A program made the translations under genes and the position numbers. From Steromphala cineraria (taxonomy: Eukaryota > Mollusca > Gastropoda > Trochida > Trochidae), in contig OU744731.1 of the NCBI GenBank assembly GCA_916613615.1, forward strand, positions 48,646,645 to 48,710,644: 64,000 nucleotides of DNA, given 5' to 3'. The notes beneath the pieces are model-generated. The model ran no database searches and was not told where the DNA came from. It saw nothing but the letters and a program-made list of their open reading frames with translations. Shown piece after piece: positions 12,818 to 22,664 of the stretch (position 1 is its first letter; each line of letters begins with the position of its first letter).

Positions 12818-14242
12818 CACTGAAGATCAAAAGTAACTTGTCACCTTTTTTGATTGACTTTATAATAAAAATTAAAACTCATAATGGTTTCATATCATGG
12901 AATATGTTTAATGCATTTCCAATAAGGTAAATCATGACAAAAATCAAATTTCTGACAGTTGAATTCAGCGAGTTACAGTCTCTGAAGACAACCACAGGTG
13001 TCCAAAAAGTCATTTTCCGCCCATCTGTGGCAAACGTCTATAGCAAATAAATTGTCACTAGCAACTGTAAACATGTCACTAGTAGCTTGTGTGTCCTCCC
13101 CTGCCACGAATACACGCTTCAAACCATCTTCTCATGGAAGACTTTAATCTTCTGATGACGTCAACAGGAATCTGATCCCACGTAACCATTAAGGCGTATT
13201 CAAGTTCTTGGAGAGTAGCTGGTGGGTTGGGACGGTTCCTTAGCCTTCTACCAAGATCATCTCACAGTTGCTCTATGCGAGACAGATCAGGTGAACGTGT
13301 TGACCAGGGCAATACGTTGACGTTGGCGTTGTTTAGGTAGTCCTGAGTGATCATGAAAGGGGAGGCGCATTGTCTTACTGTAGCAGAGTTCCAATAGGAA
13401 CGCTACTGTAGGAATGACACAGCTACTGGCCTCAGAACTTCATCCACATAGCGTTGTGCATTCATGTTGCCACGTTTGATCACCAGACGTGTCGTTTGGT
13501 CCCCACAAATTCCGCCCAAACCATGATACCACCTCGGCCTTGTTGATGGACCTCTTGAACACAATTAGGAGCTACTTTTTCTTGTACACGACGATATAAT
13601 TGTACTCTACCATCTGCATGGAAAAGGTTAAACTACCTCTCGTCGTCCACGTTGTGCCACGTTGGTAGGCTCTGATTACAGCCTGACGAAATCGTCTCCT
13701 TACTGTGTGTCGACTACTCCGACGACCGAGTGCCGATGCTGCATATTCCGTCACTGACAGGAACCGTTTCTGAAGATGCAAATTGCGAAGGAAGCGGTCT
13801 TCTCTTGGTGTTTTTACATGAGGTCTGCCACTTCGAGTTCTGTCCCGTGTTGTGCCAGTCTGATATACCTTTGGAACAACATAGTAATGCACTGGCGTGA
13901 ACATACAAGTCTTCTGGCTATTGTTGATTAATTTGTCCCCACCAGGCCTATGGTAATAGCCCTCTCTCTCTCTTCAGCAGTCAAGCGAGGCATTGTTTAG
14001 CAAGTTACAATTTTAATTTGTTTATATAGTAATCCGTGCATGCAGATTCCATGAACATGAAAAAAAACGCATTTTGTGCTTTTGGGCCACAGCACGTGCC
14101 ACGACGAAGGTACAAGCTTGGTTCTTTGGAAATGAGCGTGTTGCGTTTGTGTGCACTGCTCCTACAAGATACAGGCATGGGTTCAAATCCATTTTGGAAA
14201 TATTCAAAATTTTAGGGTGACATATCTTTTGATCTTCAGCAC
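12818..14242 (-). mobile_element. Tc1-like transposon, both ends and TA target present
   Basis: Terminal inverted repeats read CACTGAAGATCAAAAG at 12818 and GTGCTGAAGATCAAAAG on the minus strand from 14242, continuing with TGTCACC. TA flanks both ends (12816-12817 and 14243-14244), the expected target duplication. The transposase lies on the minus strand. An ATG at 13993 starts MPRLTAEERERAITIG, then come SGRPHVKTPREDRF, RGGIMVWAEF and NANVNVLPWSTRSPDLSR with IE following, the last catalytic block. Several frameshifts and stops make it inactive. Confidence 0.88.
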
Positions 14243-14243
14243 T

Positions 14244-14315
14244 AGCGGATACAGGGGGGGGGGGTTCCAGGGGGTCCTGACCCCCCCTTTCAACACCCGC
14301 CCCCTTTCAAATCCA
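14244..14315. repeat. G-run/C-run palindromic tract
   Basis: A run of ten G, TTCCAGGGGGTCCTGA and a run of seven C follow directly after the Tc1 element. The G and C runs can fold back. It resembles the end of a common invertebrate repeat (GGATCCAGGGGG-type), but only one end is seen. The 14320-15090 stretch beyond it shows no feature. Confidence 0.4.
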
Positions 14316-15093
14316 TGTCGTATGTATGAATACCTATTATATTGGTACTAAATTAATGTTCAGAGCTTTTTAATTTAAATGTTATTATCCATCTATTAAA
14401 TATTTATTTAGTTCTAAGTTGGAAATGTCATGGAATGTACATTTATAGACACCCTGGATGCGTTTCATGTTTTTACATTTATGTTCAGGCTGGCGCCAAG
14501 GGGTTAAGGAGAGATGACTCTTTGTCTTTCCTATTGTTACTTACGCTGTGACGTAATAATGTGATGACGTCATATTCCTTGTATTGTACACGCCGACGGT
14601 GCCTTGCGACGTCTATCCGTTAAATATATATGGCCTGAAGATGCTCGTTCATTAAGTGAAACAGTCTTAAAATGTATAAATGCAATTTTCTTTGTAAAAA
14701 TAAGAATATTTAATTGTGGCTTGATGAAAATAAATTTATTTAACATTCTGTCTTTGATCACTGTCTGACTTGACTTAATTAAAAGGACATATTTTGAATT
14801 AGAACTAGTATTCCCGGCTCATCTTTCTATATGCTCACTGCCTGGTATACGACGGCAGGAGGAGTCCTTAGTCTGATGTTACTCGTGATCTCATTGTATC
14901 TCCAGTTTGTCCTACAATTGTCCTATAAAATAGCATTTTTCAACATAGAAAGTTGCATTATCATACTTTCAAACTGCTTCGTTATGTGTATGTGTATAAC
15001 GCATTGTACACTATTCCTTCTGTGACGTCACAATATAGTAACGTCATAAAAACCCAACGATGACCATGGTGTGAAACCAGTCTGGCATATCTA

Positions 15094-15148
15094 TGTGTGT
15101 GTGTGTGGGGGGGGGGGGGGGGGTGTCGGTGAGTGCTTGTGTGTGTGT
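15094..15148. repeat. GT microsatellite with a 17-G run
   Basis: TGTGTG repeats run into 17 consecutive G (15107-15123) and then another GT run. Such tracts are unstable and prone to assembly length errors. Confidence 0.85.
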
Positions 15149-15397
15149 AAATAAATCATGTACATTCTGATAATTCAAGGTTGACAGCTTGTTCCTATGT
15201 GTATTAAACAGGTTGATACCCTTTGTTTTGAGTTGCATGCACATTGTAAGTATGTTGAATTACAGGTGTTATTTACGTTCAAATGATTATCTATCTGTTA
15301 TCGTCAATTATATTTTTCAACGATGCCATTACATAATGCGAGTGGCATTACGTAATGCGAGTGGCAAACACATTTATTCAAATGATTTTAATTTCAG

Positions 15398-15518
15398 TGT
15401 TGGCATGATTTGTGTTTTTGTCTCAAATGATCGGATGACAACAGCTCTATCAGCATTCGGTGGTACTGCCGTGGACAATATTGATGATGCGTCAACCTTC
15501 TTGGATAACACAATCATG
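15398..15518 (+). CDS. PROM (prominin-like): Prominin exon 2 of window: end of TM2, start of extracellular loop 1
   Basis: Acceptor tttaatttcag precedes T, which completes the AG left by the previous exon. Forty codons follow. They give SVGMICVFVSNDRM (rest of the membrane helix) and then AFGGTAVDNIDDASTFLDNTIM, which resembles the start of the first extracellular loop of prominins. The donor is ATG|GTGGGT, ending in phase 0. A donor four bases further on (GTAAAT) is possible but would break the phase with the next exon, which starts in phase 0. The preceding intron is about 13.5 kb and full of transposon relics. Confidence 0.85.
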
Positions 15519-15729
15519 GTGGGTAAATGGAAACGTCAAGTTTAAATAAACTGACCAAACCAACTTATTTAACAATTAACTGAAATAACGATTATTTTGA
15601 TAATCAATTATGTTCTTTCCGCTCAGTGGATTCATCTTTACACAAAATTACACATTATGTATTATAAAGGCACTTAAAATGCCACCATATAGTTTACAAA
15701 ATGCTGATCTTCCCCAAATCCCAATTATC

Positions 15730-15770
15730 GGGGAAGGGTTGGTGGGGTTGGTGGGGGAAGGGGAGGGGGG
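15730..15770 (+). other. Potential G-quadruplex tract
   Basis: Six G-runs of three or more occur within 41 bp (GGGG, GGG, GGGG, GGGGG, GGGG, GGGGGG), separated by AA, TTGGT or single A. It lies in the short intron between prominin exons 15398 and 16335, on the transcribed gene's sense strand. Confidence 0.6.
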
Positions 15771-16334
15771 TTGTTATTTATTTGTATTATTTCGTAAGCA
15801 CTTCAAAATCTATTGAGTAATGTCTTGAGAAATTCTGTGTACGGTTAGATCTGGTGGTGGATGGATGCCTTGTGCTACTTTGGTTTTCTGATTTTTTATG
15901 TATTCAGAATATGGGTGGAATATGCATGGTAACGGTTGAATTTCTATCTCTTAATTTTTCAGTTTAATTTTATGAGACTTATAATGTGGTTAGACTAATA
16001 GTAGGAGTGGACTTTTTTCTCTTAAGGCTATTTTTTAATCATTAAGCCTTTTTTTTATGTCAATATTTTTCTAAAATATTTTCCTTTGTTGATTTTCTCA
16101 GGCTTACGTGTAACTGGCATATAAGGCTAAGATGATGAGGTTTGGCGGGGGACACCACACTGTATCACAAGCACTTATTTTTGTAGTTTTGTATTTTCAC
16201 TTGGCTTTTTGGGCCATTAGATTTTCAACGTTTATTTGTTCATCTTCGAAAGCCCTCGACATGAAATACATGTATGTATCTTTTGTCGTACGACCTTCCT
16301 ATTTTATGTGTTTTTATTTGTTATGTTGTTACAG

Positions 16335-16401
16335 CAAATCAAACACGTCGCAAAGACGAACTTTGACTTTACAAAGCAAGTGATTTTCAGAGACTTGAAT
16401 A
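16335..16401 (+). CDS. PROM (prominin-like): Prominin exon 3 of window (67 nt micro-exon)
   Basis: This small exon was found by phase and similarity. Acceptor ttgttacag and donor A|GTAAGT bracket 22 codons reading QIKHVAKTNFDFTKQ and then VIFRDLN. The run fits the prominin loop-1 pattern (QIK followed by an amphipathic helix) between exons 15398 and 21695. It starts in phase 0, matching the 15518 donor. It ends in phase 1, matching the two bases needed at 21695. Confidence 0.75.
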
Positions 16402-17172
16402 GTAAGTAATGTTTTTTACACCAACTGCGATATTATCGTTGTCATTTGATGGTTTTCTTTCAGTTAGTGACGCCGTTAATTGAATTTGATCACATGTAGC
16501 AGCTTAGCCGAAAATACCATCTTCTGTTCCAATGAAACTAGTTTTATGGATACGTATCTAACCACAATAGATATTGGTTTATCTTTGAAGAATTACTTGA
16601 TGGATTTTACAGAAACAGTATTGATATTGAGTTAAATCTTTAAAATGAAATGTTTTTTTATTATTTTATTATTTATTTTTAAATTAGAAAAAACCCCAAA
16701 ATAATTTGATAGTTAGGAAATAGGCGTTAATAAATTCTTTTATCATGAACATTGTCTATGTAAATGAGGATTTAATGTTACTGCTACGTTTAATGTTTCA
16801 CCTGTAGTGGTAGAAATTAATATATATGTCATATTAAAGCAAACAATGTACATCATTAAATATGACAAAAAATGGCTAATTTAGACGACAAATCAAAATC
16901 TCTATTGTGACTACTGAGTAAATTGAAATGGTCTATGGTCACTTTCGGGTTTCATAAAATGGGGCTTGCAATTTGAATTAGATTTAACTTTGAATTTTCG
17001 AAATCGGACGGTAACCTGCCTCAATACGGCTTTTAAAATACAATACCTAATTAGCTCCGGCGAACAGAATTTGTGGTCACTGAAGCGTGTCCCCAGCGTG
17101 TCTACCTTCTATGACGTAGCAAATATTCACAATAAACACACACTTTTCGAATATTCCGACCGCTTAGATATC
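16402..17172. other. Intron sequence, no feature recognised
   Basis: AT-rich intron after the 16335 exon. No coding or structural signal is seen. Confidence 0.55.
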
Positions 17173-17422
17173 CGACGGCTCAATATCCGTTTATTCACGA
17201 CGGCTCAATATCCGTTTCTTCACGACGGCTCAATATCCGTTTCTTCACGACGGCTCAATATCCGTTTCTTCACGACGGCTCAATATCCGTTTATTCACGA
17301 CGGCTCAATATCCGTTTATTCACGACGGCTCAATATCCGTTTCTTCACGACGGCTCAATATCCGTTTCTTCACGACGGCTCAATATCCGTTTCTTCACGA
17401 CGGCTCAATATCCGTTTATTCA
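17173..17422. repeat. 25-bp tandem repeat, 10 copies
   Basis: The unit CGACGGCTCAATATCCGTTT plus CTTCA or ATTCA repeats exactly ten times at 25-bp spacing. The only variation is at the C/A position. Because 25 is not a multiple of 3, the frame through it gives a 25-residue super-repeat, which argues against coding selection. No spacers separate the units, so it is not a CRISPR array. Confidence 0.95.
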
Positions 17423-18105
17423 AGCCAATTATTGTTGTATAAACATGTAGTATTGTATATTTTAAAACCCTATCAAATGACGCAACAAGGCGTGTTGGTC
17501 TGATGGTCTGTTGTTTGCTGAATCTTACATTACGAACACAGACCATTATTTCCGACGGTCCAGTATCCTCATTCTTGATTTGTATATTCTATCATACCTC
17601 ATTTATATTGAGAGAAATAAAAACTAACTACCAAAGTATAAATGCAATACTCGTTAATAATAATGTAAGATGTATCTTTTTGATGTACAAAAATCAATGT
17701 TCAATGAATTTTCTTTTATAAGAATCGGCCTTCTGATATGCCATAAATAAAACACACTGAAGAAAACAAAATCTTACACGTCATCAAATGTTACTTAGGG
17801 CATTAATTCGAAATTAATTTCCAACTTAAATCGTAAACTCGCAACATAGCTACTAAAAGTAATTTAAATCAGACATGTTCTATGCTTATCATTGTTTGCT
17901 TTTGCTTTCTCGTGTTGAGTAAATTTTTTTTAATCGAGAGTAAAATTAATATAACAAAACAAATGTCACTGAGGTTAATAGATCCCTAATTAACAAGGAC
18001 ACGAGTCAAGAAACCAAAAATCAAATCCATATTTAGGACCACGGGCTTGAAAACGGAAAATGGTCCAGTTTTTAAGCCAATTGACTAAATTTCACGTAGG
18101 CCCTT
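17423..18105. other. Intron sequence, no feature recognised
   Basis: No motif-bearing frame, repeat or inverted structure was recognised. Confidence 0.55.
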
Positions 18106-18107
18106 AA

Positions 18108-18440
18108 TACGGTGTGAATTTACAATGGCTTCCAATTGAAGCGAGGATTAAGTTCAAAGTTCAAGAACAAATCGCAAAATAATGCAGCATCAGCATACCT
18201 TTCGAACATGATATAGGACTACATTCCTGTAAAACCTTTACGATCCCAGAATTTAAAGTTCCTCAAAATACCAAAATATAATAACACTAGGTTTGGACAG
18301 AAACCATTCAGAAATGCTGCTCCTCGACCTTTTAACAAACTTCCTCACGTCACCTAGAATGATGTCTTCAACATTGACTGTTTTTTAAAACGAAACTCAA
18401 ATCTTATCTATTTTAAAACTGGTATTCATATACATCATTT
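18108..18440 (+). pseudogene. LINE RT C-terminal remnant
   Basis: Shifted frames read an L-x-W-L-P-I-E-A-R-I-K-F-K-V-like start (LPIEARIKFKVQEQ), then RFGQKPFRNAAPRPFNKLPH, and finally FLKRNSNLIYF. This is the order seen at the end of L2/CR1-type RT proteins: L-H-W-L-P, then G-x-R-x-F-x-x-A-A-P-x-x-W-N-x-L-P, then F-K-x-x-L-K-x-x-L-F. Stops are frequent, so it is an old fossil. Confidence 0.65.
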
Positions 18441-19260
18441 CATTATATTTCCCTGAGTTTATCAACCGATTATTTACCATTCATCATTATTCATGCTCTT
18501 CTCATACTTCTGTTTCATCCTTATCATTTGATCATTACCTTCATTCTTGTATGCCTATGCGCATTGAGCACGAACCTTGTATATGTATAACATGTATATC
18601 ACTAGTATTATTTTAGAAGACTCAAAATTAAGGGTTTTACATTTCCTGTTCCACCTTCCCCAAAACCCTTGTAAAATGGGGATATATTTTAGAAATATAT
18701 CACAAAAGAGAGTTTGAAAAGTTACGACATTGATTTTTGACCTTGAATTGCAACATGTCAAAAGAAAAGGGTATGATTAACAAATTGTTGTTGTGAGATC
18801 TAAAGAACCTATTTCTGATTTCAAAATTTAGTTCAAGGGTGACTGTTACTGAACTGAAAAATCACTTTTTATTCGGAAAAACAATTCAATCTCTAATGAA
18901 AAGTATTCATTAATAGGATAAGGAACTTTTTCATAATCATCCTCAAGTCCTGATCTTGCTGAGGTCTTGACCTGAACACATTGGAGCGAAACCTTTTGCA
19001 TGTATGCTTAATTCTCTCTTGAACGTTACCGTGTTTATAAATAGGGATATTTTAGTTGTTTTTAACTTGTGACCTTGCCCTTGACCTTGAAGGTTCATGT
19101 GCCAAAATAATCTGTAGAAGTATGAAATTATGTCCATGAGTTTTGGAATCGTTTGCTAAAAAATAAAAAAGCCAGAAACGGTCGCCATGGCAATAACCCA
19201 TATTTCGTGAACTTGACCTTTGATATTAAAGGTGTAATAGGTAGCTTGGAAATCCTGAAA
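18441..19260. other. Intron sequence, no feature recognised
   Basis: No coding signal or repeat structure was recognised before the inverted-repeat element. Confidence 0.5.
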
Positions 19261-20156
19261 ATATATGTAGGACTATGATCTGTGCCGGGTCTCTAATCCG
19301 TGGCGGATTTCCAAATCCATGGCGAGTTTGATTGTTAGATTGTTTATTGACGTCATGTTAAGTCATTGAGGAATGACGTCGCCAGGCGAAACCGCTGTTC
19401 ATTGAGAAGGAAAGATATTTTCCAATAGAAAGGAAATAATTCAGCAGCTTTTGCATTCCGAGATAGCACAATACCAATTGCAATATATTACTTACTCCCG
19501 TCATAATGTCTTTTTAAGCCTTGGAATAATATCAGCTCTTCTTTGTAGCCCTTAAATTCATTGCAACTGTCTTCTTTAGTCATAAATTCCTTGCAACTAT
19601 CTTCTTTAGCCCTTGGAGTCATAGTAATTGTCTACTTTAGCCCTTGGAATCACATTAAATGATTTCTTAGCGGTTAGGGTTAGGGTTAGGGTTAGCGTTA
19701 GGTTCAGTTTACAATATGTTCGCCACTTTATCTACCATACGTTACCTACCCTTACACTTGAAAAAAAATAACCCTAAAACATTGTCTAAGGGTTAAAAAA
19801 GATAGTAAAAAAATATCTAAGTGCTAATAAAATTAGTCTATAACGAGTATCAAAGGGTTAATTCCCATAAGATTTAATTTAGTGGCGAACATATTGCTAT
19901 CGATTGGATTACTTATTGAACATTTGCAGAATAAGGCCTATAATACAGTTAAGTACATGTCGGAAAACACATACATGTAAATTGAACGTTGTTTACACAA
20001 TTCTACCAAGCTGAAAGTCTCTTAGCAAAATCAAAATGAAATCTGCCACAGATTTTGATAGGTATAGGCAATTGTCCATCCATTTGAAAATCCGCCATGG
20101 ATTTGGAAATCCGCCACGGATTTGAGGCCTGCCATGGATTCGAGTCCTACATATAT
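19261..20156. mobile_element. Palindromic element with nested inverted repeats
   Basis: Outer arms of about 64 bp at 19261-19324 and 20093-20156 are inverted copies. Both read ATATATGTAGGACT at the tip and ATCCGTGGCGGATTTCCAAA further in. A second perfect 16-bp inverted pair (CAATATGTTCGCCACT) sits inside, at 19712-19727 and 19881-19896. The region encodes nothing recognisable, so it looks like a nonautonomous fold-back or MITE-type element. Clear target duplications were not identified. Confidence 0.7.
19673..19704 (+). repeat. Short TTAGGG (telomere-type) repeat
   Basis: GGTTAGGG-TTAGGG-TTAGGG-TTAGCGTTAGG, about four units of the animal telomere hexamer, lies inside the palindromic element just before its inner inverted repeat. 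It is preceded by imperfect roughly 45-bp repeats built on CTTTAGCCCTTGGAATCA (19511-19665). Confidence 0.85.
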
Positions 20157-20739
20157 ACTTCCCAATGTTATTTCAACAGTACTAAAAAATCCATTTGTTC
20201 GGGATAAATGTTTTAACTTCACAGAAGTGATCAATGTGCCAAGTCGGTAAATGCGAGTCTTCATCACAGCGCTATGGTTCAAATATGTGTGCCATTGTTT
20301 ACCAGTATGACTGTGCAGTGACAACGGACCATGTTTTGGGAGTGAAGAATTGGCCAACATGGCTGTTGAATGGGATTTTAACACTCTACGACTAGTCGAA
20401 AGTACATTTGGAGAGTCAAACAATCTTGTACAACACAAAGTCAAACATAAAAACATCATAAAAAATGATAAAATATTATAAAAAATGGTAAAACTTTCGT
20501 CTAGGACAATTATCATACAGTATCTTACTGGTACATGTACCTTGTCTCAGAGCTGTTAATGAATCGGACAATTAAGCTTATTCTTCCAATGCAGAAAGAT
20601 CTCAATAAATATTAAACCTTCAAACATAACCTAGGCCTCCTCCTTATTCAAAACTTGAAAATGAAGATTTATTTATAGTCTAGATTTTGCAAAATATAAA
20701 TGCTGTTTTTACACAACTATGAACAGTAGATGTAAGAGG

Positions 20740-21045
20740 TGGCCCAGGACCGCACTGCTTAGCCAGTACGTAAGCTTTTATTGTTTCTCCCTTAAGGGAA
20801 TTCTGCAAAACGTAAAGAACTCTACTGTATTGCAAAAAAAATGATAAGCTAAGAACTCTTTCCCTTATGAACTTAAGAACTACTGACAGCCTTGACTTAT
20901 TCAAAAACAAACTCAATACCCAACTCTTTAAAAAGTATCTGCCGTAAATGTCAACTAACAAGTTTTGTAAATATGACCATAGTTCTTCTTTTGTAGCGCT
21001 TTGAGCATGTCTGTCGAATGACCCAAGCGATATATATCGAAAGAA
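20740..21045 (+). pseudogene. LINE RT C-terminal remnant (L2-like)
   Basis: A frame near 20878-20950 reads LRTTDSLDLFKNKLNTQLFK, the F-K-x-x-L-K-x-x-L-F end motif of L2/CR1 RT proteins. TAGCGCTTTGAGCATG then resembles the 3' UTR start common to such elements and also seen at 52312. Upstream sequence is too decayed to read. Confidence 0.5.
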
Positions 21046-21694
21046 TAACATACAGTTTCACCTAGCCATAATTCAATTTGTAGATGACACTATTATCAAT
21101 ACAATTGCTAAGTATTGATTCTCATTTGCAGTTTAAGATCGCTTGGTCATTTTCATGATGTGGTTTTTATAAAAGCCTGACTCAATGGCTAGTAAAATTG
21201 ACTATTAGATATTGTTTCTTTCGGTAAAAGCGAGATTAAGCGGTAGTAACTAAGATATCAATATTGCTCCATTTAAAATCTAAAACCTTGGTCTGGTGAA
21301 CTTTGTGCTCATTCATAAATGTATGTATTAGTTTAAAATCAAATAAAACTTATTGATTTAACTTCGCAGGGTGTAATACATAAATCTATCAAAACAATAT
21401 GTTTAGCCTTTTGATAACGTTCTTCTTGAGGATATATTCTGAAAGGGAAAACGAGTTTCTCTTTGTTTCTTTCTATTATGTTTCAAATACCTGCCAACTT
21501 CTAATTCCTATATTTGAGAGCATGCTTCCTCATGTATTCAAATTTATTATATTTCTAATTTTTGTTGAGGATAATATATCAACTTAAGCTCTTAATAAAA
21601 TAAATCATATATACATGTAATTAAAAACTCTTTCAAAATCAATTTAAAATACTGTTAGACTTTTATTCAGAAATGATTTCTTCTATTTGTTTAG

Positions 21695-21790
21695 GCCTTG
21701 GATTTCTTGTTGGAATTCCTGTGCGGACAAGTGTCGGGTCAAAAGCAGGTATCAATTCTGCTCTCAACCAAGCGCTTGATTTACAATCAG
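21695..21790 (+). CDS. PROM (prominin-like): Prominin exon 4 of window: extracellular loop 1
   Basis: Acceptor ttgtttag and donor TCAG|GTAAGT bracket 96 nt. With the A from the previous exon it reads SLGFLVGIPVRTSVGSKAG followed by INSALNQALDLQS. This matches the loop-1 segment of prominins in which a short Gly-rich motif is followed by helical repeats. It ends in phase 1 with a lone G. The next recognisable exon, at 60448, begins with the GG that completes a glycine codon. So these two exons flank one intron of about 38.7 kb. Confidence 0.82.
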
Positions 21791-22297
21791 GTAAGTTGGC
21801 ATTCAGTTGGGAAATGTACATAAGTGAGTTAAGAATGCAATTTTTTGTCGGGTGAAGGGGGGTGGGGGGTGTTGTCCTGAAGGTTTCAAACGCAACTTAG
21901 AAATGTGTTTCCGGAATAAAACCCCGGAAACAGTTTGGCCTAGCTTTAGGAAACATGGTATGTTGACTAATCATCACATGTAGTTGTGCCTTTTGGGATT
22001 TTCAACGTTTTTGAATTTGTTATTTTTCCGGTTTCTATGGAAACGTAATTTCCGTAGCAGAACTCAAAAACTATTGGGGCTAGCTCAATGAAACTGTTTA
22101 CCAATAAGTATGCATTTTTGGTGTTTTCAAATTGCAGGGAGTTAAACTCAATGACATTCTTCATTCCAACATTACCAATACTGTTTAAAAGGTGTCTCAC
22201 CAAGGAATGAATATGTTTTAAATCAAACAGCATATTCAATCAAATAGGATGGTTGTTTTGTACTCTCTTCACATTAATATTTATAATAATAAATGTA

Positions 22298-22664
22298 GTC
22301 GCAAAGCGACGATAACAGGATTCAGCCAAATATATGAGTGCCTGAGGCCATTTGTAGCGACTTTGGCATGATTTAAAGGTGGGGGGGAAAGATTTGTTTA
22401 TGTCATTTTTTGGTAATTTTGTCACTTCAACTTTGTATGGTATGTGGCTTATGAAAATGCTACCTTGCAAAAAGTAACCAGACTTTTTCCATACTTACTA
22501 TTTCAAGTGCACATAACTCGAAAACTTGAATTGATATCTGAGTCCAGACTTCATTGGCCATTTATGCTGTTGCGTTGCCCTTGGGAAGGATTTTTATCAT
22601 ACTCTCCCGGAAAAATTGCTAAATCGTGACCACAAGAATCGTGAAATAATAATAATAATAATAG
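22298..22664 (+). mobile_element. Family II element, copy 1: 5' part
   Basis: It starts with the hairpin palindrome GTCGC-AAA-GCGAC (22298-22310), then AGGATTCAGCC, the inverse of the arm of the 3' hairpin. The body aligns with the second copy at 28526: matching phrases are TTCAGCC-x-AATAT/GTATGAGTGC, GAGTCCAGACTTCATTGGCC and ATTTTTATCATAC. It ends in an (AAT)n run where other elements are inserted. The sequence resumes at 31842-31897. It is noncoding. The family labels are mine; the architecture resembles HINE/Helentron-type nonautonomous elements, which is inference. Confidence 0.7.

Noticed and set aside
15189..15545. 118-codon single-exon gene
   Set aside because: Its last third is the prominin exon (15398-15518), with a good acceptor inside the frame. 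The upstream part has no motif.
17173..17422. Possible CRISPR-like array
   Set aside because: Units are contiguous 25-mers without spacers, in a eukaryotic intron.
16966..17442. 158-codon frame across the 25-bp repeats
   Set aside because: Most of it is the tandem repeat read in a rotating frame. The flanks show no motif.
19673..19704. Chromosome end
   Set aside because: Only about four TTAGGG units, inside a palindromic element in the middle of a host intron.
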